Below, piece by piece: positions 34,715 through 43,988 of a stretch of 64,000 nt of DNA (position 1 is its first letter; the number at the start of each line of letters is the position of its first letter). This stretch comes from Mediterranea massiliensis (GTDB lineage Bacteria; Bacteroidota; Bacteroidia; Bacteroidales; Bacteroidaceae): NCBI GenBank assembly GCA_015060695.1, contig SUYA01000001.1, positions 108,686-172,685 of the forward strand, written 5' to 3'. Both the position numbers and the translations under genes were made by a program. The notes under the pieces were generated by a model. The model was given only the letters and a program-made list of their open reading frames with translations, was not told where the DNA came from and did no database searches.

Positions 34715-35737
34715 ATGAAGACCGAGAAGAAAAAAATAGTATTCATTATCAACCCTATATCTGGCACACAAGGCAAGGAGCAGATTCTGAAATGCTTGAA
34801 AGAGAAGCTGGATAAAGAGAAGTATATACCCGAAATAATCTATACCGAAAGGGCTGGACATGCCATAGAGATAGCTGCACGCAAGGCCGAAGAGAAAGTA
34901 TTTGCTGTAGTGGCCATCGGAGGTGATGGAACTATCAATGAGATAGCACGTTCGTTGGTACATACCGATACGGCATTGGGTATCATACCTTGTGGGTCGG
35001 GAAACGGATTGGCAAGACATTTAGAGATACCGATGGATGTGAAAAGAGCCATTGAAATCATCAATCAGGGAGTAACAGACATTATAGACTATGGCATGAT
35101 AAATGAAAATCCGTTCTTCTGTACTTGTGGAGTGGGGTTTGATGCCTTTGTTAGCATGAAATTTGCCGAAGCCGGAAAACGAGGCCCTTTGACTTATGTA
35201 GAAAAAACATTGAAAGAAGGTGTGAAATATCAACCTGAAACTTATGAAATAGAGATTGATGGCTCCAAAGTTCGTTATGATGCTTTCTTGATAGCTTGTG
35301 GAAATGCATCGCAATATGGAAACAATGCATACATCACCCCACAAGCAACGCTGACAGACGGATTGCTGGATGTTACCATTATGCAACCTTTCCCTATTAT
35401 CGAAGCACCTTCTATCTGGTTTTCACTATTCAATAAAACACTTGATCAGAATAGTCATATCAAAAGTTTCAGATGTAGCTCCTTGCGTATTAATCGCTCA
35501 AAACCAGGAGTGGCTCATTATGACGGAGACCCCATCATGATGGGAGAAACCATCGACGTGAAAATCGTAAAACAAGGACTTACGGTTATTGTACCACACG
35601 AAAAACAAATTTCAGTTTTGCTAAAAGCACAATATTACCTGAACGAGATAGATTCACTGATGGATGATTTGGTGATGAGAAACAAAATCATCATTAAAAA
35701 AGGGCAAAGAAAAGTAAAGAAGATATTATCAAATTAA
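34715..35737 (+). CDS. Diacylglycerol kinase-family lipid kinase
   Basis: 340 residues of the DAGK catalytic/YegS/BmrU family. Opening [17 protein letters not shown] carries the N-terminal motif; the nucleotide motif [18 protein letters not shown] is near residue 70; [13 protein letters not shown] follows near 92. The C-terminal half is the beta-sandwich of this family. It phosphorylates a lipid hydroxyl such as diacylglycerol or a sphingoid base. Its divergence from spt suggests a sphingolipid-related substrate, but this is context only. aspS follows 10 bases later. Confidence 0.88.
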   Translation: MKTEKKKIVFIINPISGTQGKEQILKCLKEKLDKEKYIPEIIYTERAGHAIEIAARKAEEKVFAVVAIGGDGTINEIARSLVHTDTALGIIPCGSGNGLARHLEIPMDVKRAIEIINQGVTDIIDYGMINENPFFCTCGVGFDAFVSMKFAEAGKRGPLTYVEKTLKEGVKYQPETYEIEIDGSKVRYDAFLIACGNASQYGNNAYITPQATLTDGLLDVTIMQPFPIIEAPSIWFSLFNKTLDQNSHIKSFRCSSLRINRSKPGVAHYDGDPIMMGETIDVKIVKQGLTVIVPHEKQISVLLKAQYYLNEIDSLMDDLVMRNKIIIKKGQRKVKKILSN

Positions 35738-35747
35738 TAATAAAAAT

Positions 35748-37511
35748 ATGTATAGAACCCACACCTGCGGAGAATTAAGAATCTCCGACGTTAATAAGCA
35801 AGTCACGCTGGCCGGATGGGTACAGCGCAGTCGTAAGATGGGAGGTATGACATTCGTTGACCTTCGCGACCGTTATGGTATTACACAATTAGTATTCAAT
35901 GAAGAAAATAATGCCGAACTTTGTGAAAAAGCCAATCACTTGGGACGTGAATTTGTAATCCAAGTAACCGGTTGTGTCAACGAAAGATTTAGTAAGAATA
36001 CAAATATTCCTACCGGAGATATTGAGATAATTGTCAGCGAGTTAAATATTTTAAATGCAGCTCTTACCCCTCCGTTCACTATAGAGGAAAATACCGACGG
36101 TGGCGATGATATCCGTATGAAATACCGCTATCTCGACCTTCGTCGTAGCAACGTGCGTAGTAACCTTGAATTGCGTCATAAGATGACTATTGCCGTGCGC
36201 AAATACTTGGACGAACAAGGATTTATCGAAGTAGAAACCCCTATCTTGGTAGGCTCTACCCCTGAAGGTGCCCGCGACTTCGTGGTTCCTTCACGAATGA
36301 ATCCCGGACAGTTCTATGCATTGCCTCAATCACCGCAAACCTTGAAGCAATTGCTGATGGTATCAGGATTCGACCGCTATTTCCAAATAGCAAAATGCTT
36401 CCGCGATGAAGACTTGCGTGCCGACCGTCAACCAGAGTTTACACAAATTGATTGCGAAATGTCATTTGTAGAACAAGACGATGTTATCAACCTTTTTGAA
36501 GGTATGGCAAAATACTTGTTCAAGGAGTTGCGTGGCGTAGAACTGAGTGAACCGTTTATTCGTATGCCTTGGGCTGATGCTATGAAATACTATGGTAGCG
36601 ACAAGCCTGATATTCGCTTCGGTATGAAATTTGTCGAGTTGATGGACATTATGAAAGGATACGGCTTTGGCATGTTCGACAATGCCGAGTATATTGGAGG
36701 TATCTGTGCTAAGGGGGCTGCAGTCTATACACGCAAGCAACTCGATGCTTTGACCGACTTCGTTAAGCGTCCACAAATTGGTGCCAAAGGTATGGTTTAT
36801 GCTCGTGTAGAGGCCGATGGCAATGTGAAGTCGAGCGTAGATAAATTCTATTCACAAGAGGTATTGCAACAGATGAAAGAAGCCTTCGATGCAAAACCGG
36901 GCGACTTGATTCTTATTCTTAGTGGCGATGATGCTATGAAAACACGTAAGCAACTTTGCGAATTACGTCTTGAAATGGGTAATCAATTAGGATTGCGCGA
37001 CAAGAATAAGTTTGCCTGTTTGTGGGTTGTCGATTTCCCCATGTTCGAATGGAGCGAAGAAGAGGGACGTTTAATGGCAATGCACCATCCGTTCACTCAT
37101 CCGAAAGACGAAGATATTCCTTTGTTGGATAGCAATCCGGCAGCCGTGCGTGCCGATGCATACGATATGGTGTGCAATGGTGTTGAATTGGGTGGTGGCT
37201 CTATCCGTATTCACGATGCTCAATTGCAAGCCAAAATGTTCGAAATACTTGGATTTACTCCAGAGAAAGCTCAAGAACAGTTCGGCTTCTTGATGAATGC
37301 CTTCAAGTATGGTGCTCCTCCTCACGGTGGTTTAGCTTATGGCCTCGATCGTTGGGTAAGCATATTTGCCGGTCTTGATAGTATCCGTGATTGTATTGCT
37401 TTCCCCAAGAATAATAGTGGTCGAGATGTAATGCTTGATGCACCGGGCTTCCTTGATCAAAAACAGCTTGATGAACTTTCTCTTAAATTAGATATTAAAG
37501 AAGGTAATTAA
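35748..37511 (+). CDS. aspS: Aspartyl-tRNA synthetase
   Basis: 587 residues, class II. N-terminal OB anticodon domain ([22 protein letters not shown]), motif 2 [18 protein letters not shown] near 222, a bacterial GAD insertion around 290-410, and motif 3 GLAYGLDRW near 535. It charges tRNA-Asp. It sits 10 bases behind the lipid kinase and ends at a 15-bp hairpin terminator. Nothing unusual is seen. Confidence 0.96.
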   Translation: MYRTHTCGELRISDVNKQVTLAGWVQRSRKMGGMTFVDLRDRYGITQLVFNEENNAELCEKANHLGREFVIQVTGCVNERFSKNTNIPTGDIEIIVSELNILNAALTPPFTIEENTDGGDDIRMKYRYLDLRRSNVRSNLELRHKMTIAVRKYLDEQGFIEVETPILVGSTPEGARDFVVPSRMNPGQFYALPQSPQTLKQLLMVSGFDRYFQIAKCFRDEDLRADRQPEFTQIDCEMSFVEQDDVINLFEGMAKYLFKELRGVELSEPFIRMPWADAMKYYGSDKPDIRFGMKFVELMDIMKGYGFGMFDNAEYIGGICAKGAAVYTRKQLDALTDFVKRPQIGAKGMVYARVEADGNVKSSVDKFYSQEVLQQMKEAFDAKPGDLILILSGDDAMKTRKQLCELRLEMGNQLGLRDKNKFACLWVVDFPMFEWSEEEGRLMAMHHPFTHPKDEDIPLLDSNPAAVRADAYDMVCNGVELGGGSIRIHDAQLQAKMFEILGFTPEKAQEQFGFLMNAFKYGAPPHGGLAYGLDRWVSIFAGLDSIRDCIAFPKNNSGRDVMLDAPGFLDQKQLDELSLKLDIKEGN

Positions 37512-37526
37512 AACGATTTCTTTACA

Positions 37527-37566
37527 ACAAAAGGTCTCTTGATTTTTTCAAAGAGACCTTTTGTTA
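37527..37566 (+). terminator. Terminator of aspS
   Basis: AACAAAAGGTCTCTT (37527-37541) pairs exactly with 37552-37566; the stem's A/T end and the following sequence give a U-rich tail. Confidence 0.75.
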
Positions 37567-37612
37567 TAAAAAGGAAAGTGATAAAATAGATTCATATATT
37601 TTGTAATTATCA

Positions 37613-39502
37613 CTATTCAATAATCAAACGTCTATCTTTAGGATACCTTACTTTATACACAAGTTCAAGTTCATGTTTTTGACCGGCACTTAGGGAAAGA
37701 TTCCAAGTGATAATTCCGTTTTCTTTATTTAGTTGTCCACCACTTAAGTTTTCGGTTGTAACGGTGATACTACTATTTTGAGATACAGGGATTTGGTCTT
37801 GAATTTGCAGATTGATAGCTTCGTTACGATTATTCTGTATTGTAATTTTCCATCCGATAGTTTGCACTTGGTTTGAACCTATAAATTTGCGCGAATTATA
37901 TTCTAACATCTTGGTGCGTTGGATGTGGATGTTGTTGTCGCGACCCATAGAGAAGTGTAATGTGTCACCTGATTGATTGGGTGATAATACGCTTTTACCA
38001 ACAAAAGAGTTCTCAAAATATACATTGGCTTCGCCTTCTAATAGATTTAGTTTTTTCCATTCGGTAGTTTCGGCCATTACGAAGGCGTTTTTGTCGGCTC
38101 TTGGAGTACTTTGACAACTGTACAAGGCCGGTAGTTCGTGTCTGGCTATTTCGGTCGTCACAGCTTTTCCATTGGAGGGGATATGTAAGTGTTGTTTTAT
38201 TTCAAATTCGTATCCAAATATTCCTTCAGTTTGTTCAACTTCCATTACCTGACTTTCGGGTAGGCCAATTTCTTCTTCAAATACCATATCAGAGGCAGTT
38301 GCTGTCAGTGTATTTTTTCGATTGGCTGAATAGCCTTTTACAATCACTGCTTCTTCTAACATTTGTTTGTCTTCTAATAAAACAACATTCAGTTGGTTAC
38401 TGGTTGCGTTCAATACTTTGGTTACATATCCTATGTAACTGAATTGGATGTCACGTTTTCCTTCGGGCAGGGTAAGGGAGTATCGACCGTTCATGTCTGA
38501 GATGACACCGACAGTAGTACCTGGTACCATGATGGTGGCTCCTATAATTGGTTCATGTTTGTTGTCTGTTACAATTCCTGAAACGGTATTGCCAATCAGT
38601 GTCGATTCATATTGGGGAGGTGTAAGTCCGTAATTTAACCAATATGTACGTAATGGAGTAGGCATGGTTCTCATAGAGGGATTTGAAGAGGAGAGTGTTA
38701 GACTGACATCTTTCCAATCTTCTTGGGTGTTTTGAAAAATGTTTGCCTTGTAGGATAATTGTAATGGTTTGTTTAATCCTTCTGAACGTATGTCGTAAGA
38801 TGGGAACCATCCGGCATTTTTTACATAGTAGCTGATAGTGAACGAGGCTTGTCCGGTGGTCTTGGCAGCTACTTTCATTTCTATTTCGCTGATAGCATTT
38901 TTTTCGTTGCGATTGCCCAATTGGGTTAATTCGGCTCTTGTGGCTTGTTCTTCTTTAGTTAATTGTTCTTTCTGTATGGATAGTTCAATGATTTTAGAGG
39001 TAATGGCCTTCATTTCGGTGGCATAGTAGTTATTCAATTCCTTAATGGTTGCCAATGTGGTAGTTGTTTGCCGATTTCCTACAGAACAGTTTGTTTTGAG
39101 TAATTCACTTCTACTTTTCAGTATATTTATAGCTGCTTCAAGTTCTGCCTTTTTTTTCTCTTGAAGTGAAATTTTATTTTCCAAATGCTTTTGTTGTTGA
39201 CTGCGTTCTAAACTATCGGTGTAATTCATCCGATGATTAACTCCTATTACCGTAAGGTTGCCTTTGGCACTGACTTGCATACTTTTGGCATCCATAAAGG
39301 ACGATAAGCCAGTGAATATTAGTGTGTTTTCACCGGCCTTAAGGTTCATTGTTTTTGTTCGGGTGATTTGTGCACCGTCAATGAACACGGTTATTTTGTT
39401 AATGTCAGTGTTTATCTTTTCTTGTCCGTTACTTTGTGTAGGTATAGTTACAAAGAGGACGAGAAGAGAGATTAGCTTAGTAGTCAGTTTGTTACGTTTC
39501 AT
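37613..39502 (-). CDS. DUF4139/MuiA-like secreted protein with inserted carboxypeptidase-regulatory domain
   Basis: 629 residues with signal peptide. Residues 30-130 match DUF4140 (INKITVFIDGAQITRTKTMNL), followed by coiled-coil helices to about 220. DUF4139 begins near ASFTISYYVKNAGWFPSYDI. It is interrupted at about 310-400 by a CarboxypepD-regulatory-like beta-sandwich (GIVTDNKHEPIIGATIMVPG, DMNGRYSLTLPEG, FSYIGYV), the domain that opens SusC-type receptors. DUF4139 then resumes and ends HELELVYKVRYPKD. The function is unknown; the name MuiA comes from mucoidy inhibition in other bacteria. It is last of three minus-strand genes. Confidence 0.82.
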   Translation of the reverse strand: MKRNKLTTKLISLLVLFVTIPTQSNGQEKINTDINKITVFIDGAQITRTKTMNLKAGENTLIFTGLSSFMDAKSMQVSAKGNLTVIGVNHRMNYTDSLERSQQQKHLENKISLQEKKKAELEAAINILKSRSELLKTNCSVGNRQTTTTLATIKELNNYYATEMKAITSKIIELSIQKEQLTKEEQATRAELTQLGNRNEKNAISEIEMKVAAKTTGQASFTISYYVKNAGWFPSYDIRSEGLNKPLQLSYKANIFQNTQEDWKDVSLTLSSSNPSMRTMPTPLRTYWLNYGLTPPQYESTLIGNTVSGIVTDNKHEPIIGATIMVPGTTVGVISDMNGRYSLTLPEGKRDIQFSYIGYVTKVLNATSNQLNVVLLEDKQMLEEAVIVKGYSANRKNTLTATASDMVFEEEIGLPESQVMEVEQTEGIFGYEFEIKQHLHIPSNGKAVTTEIARHELPALYSCQSTPRADKNAFVMAETTEWKKLNLLEGEANVYFENSFVGKSVLSPNQSGDTLHFSMGRDNNIHIQRTKMLEYNSRKFIGSNQVQTIGWKITIQNNRNEAINLQIQDQIPVSQNSSITVTTENLSGGQLNKENGIITWNLSLSAGQKHELELVYKVRYPKDRRLIIE

Positions 39503-39526
39503 GGTTAATATATTTAATATTGTTTC

Positions 39527-40069
39527 TTATGATACTGGTTGCTGTTTGGGCTTGCGGTCGAAAAAAGGATTCTTCGATGATGCACTGATGGGTATAGCAA
39601 ATATTGAATGGCATTCGGGTAACCATCCGAGTTGTTGAGCGGCTATTCCGGCAGAGAACATAACCCGTGTGTCAACGCGGAAATCGGCAGCAGTGGCACA
39701 TGCCGACCCGATAGCTATGCCCACATCAATGTTATTGATGGCACAGGGTACACCGGCAGGGCGGTCGGTACAGAGTTGGTAACCGCAATGAGCGCAATTA
39801 AGTCCTTGAGGACCTTCACGGGTACCTATTATTATAATACATTCGGCTTGAAGAATGTTTTCGGCATCGCGCAGAAAGAATTTCATCTGTTTTTCTTCGG
39901 CAATGTTTAACATCTTCTTTGAGAGTACTTGAATGTCCTCATCAGTAATTAGTGCCATTTCTATGACATCAATTCCTTTGCCTTTTGGGGCGGTACGAGC
40001 AGCTGTCATCATTTGTTTAGCCACTTGAAGTACATGCTCGTGGCGGGTGTTTCGTTCGTTCAATATCAT
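39527..40069 (-). CDS. DUF2148 ferredoxin-like protein
   Basis: 180 residues with a cysteine-rich centre: LNCAHCGYQLCTDRP and GVPCAIN, then GSACATAADFRVDTRVMFS. This is the DUF2148 (ferredoxin-domain-containing) family, likely to hold an iron-sulfur cluster. No signal peptide, so cytoplasmic. The redox partner is unknown. It lies 21 bases after the small lipoprotein gene and 24 bases before the DUF4139 gene, on the same strand. Confidence 0.82.
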   Translation of the reverse strand: MILNERNTRHEHVLQVAKQMMTAARTAPKGKGIDVIEMALITDEDIQVLSKKMLNIAEEKQMKFFLRDAENILQAECIIIIGTREGPQGLNCAHCGYQLCTDRPAGVPCAINNIDVGIAIGSACATAADFRVDTRVMFSAGIAAQQLGWLPECHSIFAIPISASSKNPFFDRKPKQQPVS

Positions 40070-40090
40070 ACGTTAGATTATTAAATGTTA

Positions 40091-40486
40091 TCAATATACT
40101 CTGTCGGTCATATAACGTAAAATCACATAATGTATGCCTGGTTTCATATGGTTATTTAGCATGTTTTGTGAAACACGGAAAGATTGTAGATGATTATAGA
40201 GATATGACTGTACTTTTTTATCTTGTGGTTTTACATATTCCAAAATCTCCACCATGCCATTTGGGGTAATATTAACTTTTACTTTGACGTTGCTTATTCG
40301 TAATCCCGATCTTTGTTCATCACTTAACTTCTTTACATGCTTGTCTATCCATAAAATAGCTTTTGCCTTAGGTAGTGTGTCGGGTTGACTTGTTTCTTTA
40401 GTAATCGGGGGTATTATGCTGCTTTCCTTTCGGGTACAAGAGGCCGAAAAAATCAGAATCAGAAATAGATAAATTATTGTTTTCAT
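40091..40486 (-). CDS. Small lipoprotein, DUF4891-like
   Basis: 131 residues from MKTIIYLFLILIFSASC (40486), with a lipobox ending at Cys-17. The rest has LPKAKAILWIDKHVKKLSDEQRSGLRISNVKVKVNI and a C-terminal GIHYVILRYM, which I associate with the Bacteroides family DUF4891; that name is from memory. The function is unknown. First of a three-gene minus-strand group and divergent from the Nif3-like gene. Confidence 0.7.
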   Translation of the reverse strand: MKTIIYLFLILIFSASCTRKESSIIPPITKETSQPDTLPKAKAILWIDKHVKKLSDEQRSGLRISNVKVKVNITPNGMVEILEYVKPQDKKVQSYLYNHLQSFRVSQNMLNNHMKPGIHYVILRYMTDRVY

Positions 40487-40560
40487 TGTTAGTTTTGATT
40501 TGTTTAGCGAACAAATATACAAAAAAAACAAAAACATGCCGTTATTTCCTCGTTTTTCTT

Positions 40561-40568
40561 TATCTTTG
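40561..40568 (+). promoter_or_regulatory. -7 box of the Nif3-like gene
   Basis: TATCTTTG, 21 bases before the ATG at 40590; this rules out the longer frame opening at 40500. Confidence 0.6.
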
Positions 40569-40589
40569 CATCCAAATTATCAAAAGATA

Positions 40590-41381
40590 ATGAAAATAAA
40601 GGAAATTGTATGCGCCCTTGAACGGTTCGCGCCTCTGCCATTGCAAGACGGATTTGATAATGCCGGCCTGCAAATTGGGTTGACAGATGCGGAAGTTACA
40701 GGGGCTTTATTGTGTCTTGACGTAACAGAAGCGGTAATAGATGAAGCCATTATGTTGGGTTATAATTTGATTATCTCTCATCATCCGCTCATCTTCCGTG
40801 GTTACAAGTCGATAACCGGACGTGACTATGTAGAGCGATGCATGATGAAAGCTATTAAAAATGACATCGTCATCTACTCGGCACATACCAATTTGGATAA
40901 TGCACCGCAGGGTGTTAATTTCAAGATTGCTGAAAAAATAGGTTTGAAGAATGTGAAAGTGCTTGAAGTGAAGCAACAAAACATTTGTACCGAAGCAGTA
41001 GGAGCAGGTGTAATAGGTGAGTTAGAACCTTCTGAAGGTGAAACAGATTTTTTTAAACGCATCAAGAAAATATTCGAAGTGGGGTGCTTGCGTCATAATA
41101 AACTGACAGGTAGAGAAATACGAACCGTTGCTTTGTGTGGAGGAGCAGGTGCTTTCTTAATAAACGAAGCCATCCGTCAACGGGCCGATGTGTTTATTAC
41201 CGGTGAAATAAAGTATCATGATTATTTTGGTCACGAAGACGATATCTTGTTGGCCGAGATAGGGCATTATGAAAGCGAACAATATACAAAAGAAATATTT
41301 CAAACAATAATCAGGGAGATGTTCCCAGGGCTGAAAGTAGAAGGTACCAAGGTGAATACCAATCCCATAAAATATTTGTAA
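40590..41381 (+). CDS. Nif3-like dinuclear metal-centre protein
   Basis: 263 residues from MKIKEIVCALERFAP. Family marks: LQDGFDNAGLQIG, the metal ligands in IISHHPLIF near 66, AHTNLDNAPQGVNFKIAEKI near 100, and GEIKYHDYF with C-terminal GHYESEQY near 235. The two metal ions sit between these His, Asp and Glu residues. It is often annotated GTP cyclohydrolase I type 2, but the true reaction is unsettled. It is three bases before the coiled-coil zinc-ribbon gene, an association conserved widely in bacteria. Confidence 0.9.
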   Translation: MKIKEIVCALERFAPLPLQDGFDNAGLQIGLTDAEVTGALLCLDVTEAVIDEAIMLGYNLIISHHPLIFRGYKSITGRDYVERCMMKAIKNDIVIYSAHTNLDNAPQGVNFKIAEKIGLKNVKVLEVKQQNICTEAVGAGVIGELEPSEGETDFFKRIKKIFEVGCLRHNKLTGREIRTVALCGGAGAFLINEAIRQRADVFITGEIKYHDYFGHEDDILLAEIGHYESEQYTKEIFQTIIREMFPGLKVEGTKVNTNPIKYL

Positions 41382-41384
41382 AAC

Positions 41385-42209
41385 ATGGCTAGAGAAAAAG
41401 CAAAAGACCCCCAAGAGTTTACTGTAGAGCAAAAGTTGAAAGCATTGTATCAATTGCAATCGATGCTTTCAAAGATTGACGAAATCAAAACATTGAGAGG
41501 TGAACTTCCGTTGGAAGTACAAGATTTAGAAGACGATATTGCCGGTTTGACTACCCGCATCGAACGTTTCAAAGCAGAAGCAACTGATTTGAAATCTGCT
41601 ATTGCTACCAAGCGTGTGGAAATAGAAACTGCTAAGGCTGCTATTGCCAAATATAAAGAGCAACAAGAAAATGTTCGTAACAACCGTGAATATGACTTTT
41701 TGACTAAGGAAATAGAATTCCAAACACTCGAAATCGAACTCTGTGAAAAGCGTATTCGTGAATTTACTGCTCAAGAGCAAGAATCTTCTAAGAGTGTGGA
41801 ACAAAATACGGCTTTGTTAATAGAACGCCAAAAAGATCTTGATATGAAGAAGGCCGAATTGGAAGAGATTATTTCAGAAACCAGACAAGAAGAAGAAATC
41901 TTGCGAGAAAAAGCCAAAGAATTGGAAACCAAAATAGAACCTCGCCTGCTTCTTTCTTTCAAGCGTATCCGTAAGAACTCTCGCAATGGTTTGGGCATTG
42001 TTTATGTACAACGTGATGCTTGCGGTGGTTGCTTTAATAAAATTCCGCCTCAGCGTCAACTTGACATTCGCCTTCGTAAGAAAGTCATTGTTTGTGAATA
42101 TTGCGGACGTATCATGATTGACCCTGAATTGGCTGGTGTACAATTGGAAGTGAAAACTGAGCCAGTAAAGGAGAGAAGAACTCGCAGAAAAGCTGCTAGT
42201 GCAGAATAA
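41385..42209 (+). CDS. Coiled-coil protein with C-terminal C4 zinc ribbon
   Basis: 274 residues. Positions about 15-195 are a long antiparallel coiled coil rich in Glu, Lys and Leu with the motif NVRNNREYDFLTKEIE at the turn. The C-terminus has the zinc ribbon CGGCFNKIPPQ ... CEYCGRIM. This is the CT398/zf-RING_7 family, implicated in secretion or RNA-polymerase contacts in other bacteria. It is the downstream partner of the Nif3-like gene and the unit ends at the terminator beginning at 42237. Confidence 0.85.
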   Translation: MAREKAKDPQEFTVEQKLKALYQLQSMLSKIDEIKTLRGELPLEVQDLEDDIAGLTTRIERFKAEATDLKSAIATKRVEIETAKAAIAKYKEQQENVRNNREYDFLTKEIEFQTLEIELCEKRIREFTAQEQESSKSVEQNTALLIERQKDLDMKKAELEEIISETRQEEEILREKAKELETKIEPRLLLSFKRIRKNSRNGLGIVYVQRDACGGCFNKIPPQRQLDIRLRKKVIVCEYCGRIMIDPELAGVQLEVKTEPVKERRTRRKAASAE

Positions 42210-42236
42210 GAAAGTATAGGCTATAAAAAGATTTTG

Positions 42237-42277
42237 AAGCACGGATTGCCGACTATTACTAACGGTAATCCGTGCTT
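42237..42277. terminator. Terminator between convergent genes
   Basis: AAGCACGGATTGCCG (42237-42251) pairs with 42263-42277 with one G-T pair; T-rich sequence follows. Confidence 0.75.
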
Positions 42278-42292
42278 TTATTTGTATTTGTG

Positions 42293-43462
42293 TTATCCGA
42301 TAATGTATTTTCCAATCTTCGGTATCTGTTGTAGCAAGACTGAGAGGATGGCGGTAACAACAAAGGCAGAAATCGTGGAGAGTATAATTTCTATTGGTGT
42401 AGTCCAAAATCCTAAAACGCCTTCTGTTCCGATACCCATCCACTCTCGTATAACTCCACAAATAGGTACAAGTATAAGTAGATGGGCAAGATAAATGCCA
42501 TAACTTGCTTTTGAAATAGGTAATAAAATACGTTGATAGAAGCTTCCATCAAATTTAATTTTGCGAAATAATAGTATCCATCCGATAGTCATCAACACAA
42601 TGCCTAAAGTATCGTAATTCCAGGTTGTTTCCCACCAAATGGCTTTTTCTATACTGCCTTCTACAGGATATATGCCGTTGGCACTATCTAATACTCGTTG
42701 ATAGAAGCCTCCAAAGGTTATGGCAAATCCCGTCAGATAGCAGGGAAGAGCTATAAGAAGTGTTTTTTTCCAAGATAAACTTCCAACAAACTTGCGAAAG
42801 TATAATCCAAGGAGTAGATAGCCGATGAATCCGCTGATGTAATAAAAGACTCCGTAGGTGTTCCAACTACATTCACCCCAAAGTGGGTACAAGGCTTGTC
42901 GAGGAATGTCAGAAGAGCCATAGATAAGTGGTAGAGAGGCATTGGAAGCCCAATCACGGATTATTGGTATTAATGTGGTAAATAACCATATGAGTAGATA
43001 AATTTGTAGTTCTTGTTTACTAACTTTTTCTGCCCATGGTGAGAGTAGGGGAATCAAGAGGTAAACCCCTACTAACATGTAGACAAACCAAAGATGGCCG
43101 GAGGCGTAATTGAAGTTGAGTAGTAAATCCTTGAAGTTTTGAATCGGTTCGCCCCAAACTAAGGCATAGATAATGCTCCAAAGTAAGAAGGGAATAAGAA
43201 TCCTTATAGTTCTTCGGCGCAGAAATTTACCGGAAGAGTAATTTGATGGGAATTGTAAATAACTGGAAACTACAATGAAAAGTGGTACACAAGCTCTTAC
43301 TAAAGAGTCGAAGAAAGCCGACCAAAAGGCATCTGCCTCAGTTAGTATGAGTGATCCTTTACCACCTAAATAGAAAGGTTCAGTGCTATGTACAATCATT
43401 ACCATTATGCAAGCTGTTACACGTAACCAATCCATCCATATCAAACGTTCGAGTGTTTTCAT
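42293..43462 (-). CDS. Membrane acyltransferase, acyltransferase-3 family
   Basis: 389 residues with about ten membrane helices. Opening LIWMDWLRVTACIMVMIVHS holds the catalytic His of the acyltransferase-3 (OafA/NodX) family; RRRTIRILIPFLLW follows near 85. Such proteins O-acetylate or otherwise acylate surface sugars or small molecules. No glycan cluster surrounds it. It is monocistronic and preceded by a 525-base repeat-bearing spacer. Confidence 0.88.
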   Translation of the reverse strand: MKTLERLIWMDWLRVTACIMVMIVHSTEPFYLGGKGSLILTEADAFWSAFFDSLVRACVPLFIVVSSYLQFPSNYSSGKFLRRRTIRILIPFLLWSIIYALVWGEPIQNFKDLLLNFNYASGHLWFVYMLVGVYLLIPLLSPWAEKVSKQELQIYLLIWLFTTLIPIIRDWASNASLPLIYGSSDIPRQALYPLWGECSWNTYGVFYYISGFIGYLLLGLYFRKFVGSLSWKKTLLIALPCYLTGFAITFGGFYQRVLDSANGIYPVEGSIEKAIWWETTWNYDTLGIVLMTIGWILLFRKIKFDGSFYQRILLPISKASYGIYLAHLLILVPICGVIREWMGIGTEGVLGFWTTPIEIILSTISAFVVTAILSVLLQQIPKIGKYIIG

Positions 43463-43728
43463 ATGTATTATTTTTTTTTTACGATATATACTGTGTTATT
43501 AATAGAACACAAATATACGGAATAATTTAAGTTTGGCAATCTGCATTGTTTACTCTTTTGAAAAAAAATCAAAGGTCATAATAAAACGCTTGTCTCTTTT
43601 GACGGGCATGCGTTACATTTAGTTGACATGCAAATGGTTTTGCTGTATTTATTTATTTTGTTAAGATTTTGTTGTTTTATAATACGCTGATAATTAGGTG
43701 TTTTAAATCGCTTATGCCCGGTTATTCA

Positions 43729-43816
43729 ACTACCTATAGGTAGTTAGTTGATTACCTATAGGTAGTTGGTTCACTACTTATAGGTAGTTGCCCTTCTACC
43801 TATAGGTAAATCAGAT
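43729..43816. repeat. Four 22-bp units with ACCTATAGGT palindrome, locus B1
   Basis: Units begin at 43729, 43751, 43773 and 43795. The first contains the 16-bp perfect palindrome ACTACCTATAGGTAGT; the others differ from it by one to four bases. The palindrome centres fall exactly 22 bp apart, about two helical turns. Confidence 0.85.
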
Positions 43817-43887
43817 AGATGGAAAAATCCTTCGATTTCTAATCTATTTGGCTCATTGCTTTCAAGATTGAGTACTATTATTTATTT

Positions 43888-43950
43888 GTACGGAGTTAAC
43901 TCGGTACGCGTACCGAACAAACTCCGTACACGAACCGAGTTTGTTCGGTA
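43888..43950. repeat. 22-bp units with GTAC core, locus B2
   Basis: GTACGCG at 43904 and GTACACG at 43926 start two 22-bp units; a third GTAC lies at 43888. ACCGAACAAACT (43912-43923) and AGTTTGTTCGGT (43939-43950) are exact inverted repeats. Bases 43911-43945 match 30668-30702 at 33 of 35 positions. Confidence 0.75.
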
Positions 43951-43988
43951 TAATTGGGGAAACTATTATATACATGCAAAAAGTTTCA

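Larger units (their letters stand above)
43463..43988. other. 525-base non-coding spacer
   Basis: Between the HsdR-N gene and the acyltransferase, both minus strand. It contains two arrays with 22-bp spacing (43729-43816 and 43888-43950). The first 260 bases upstream of the acyltransferase are AT-rich with no feature I can name. Confidence 0.6.
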
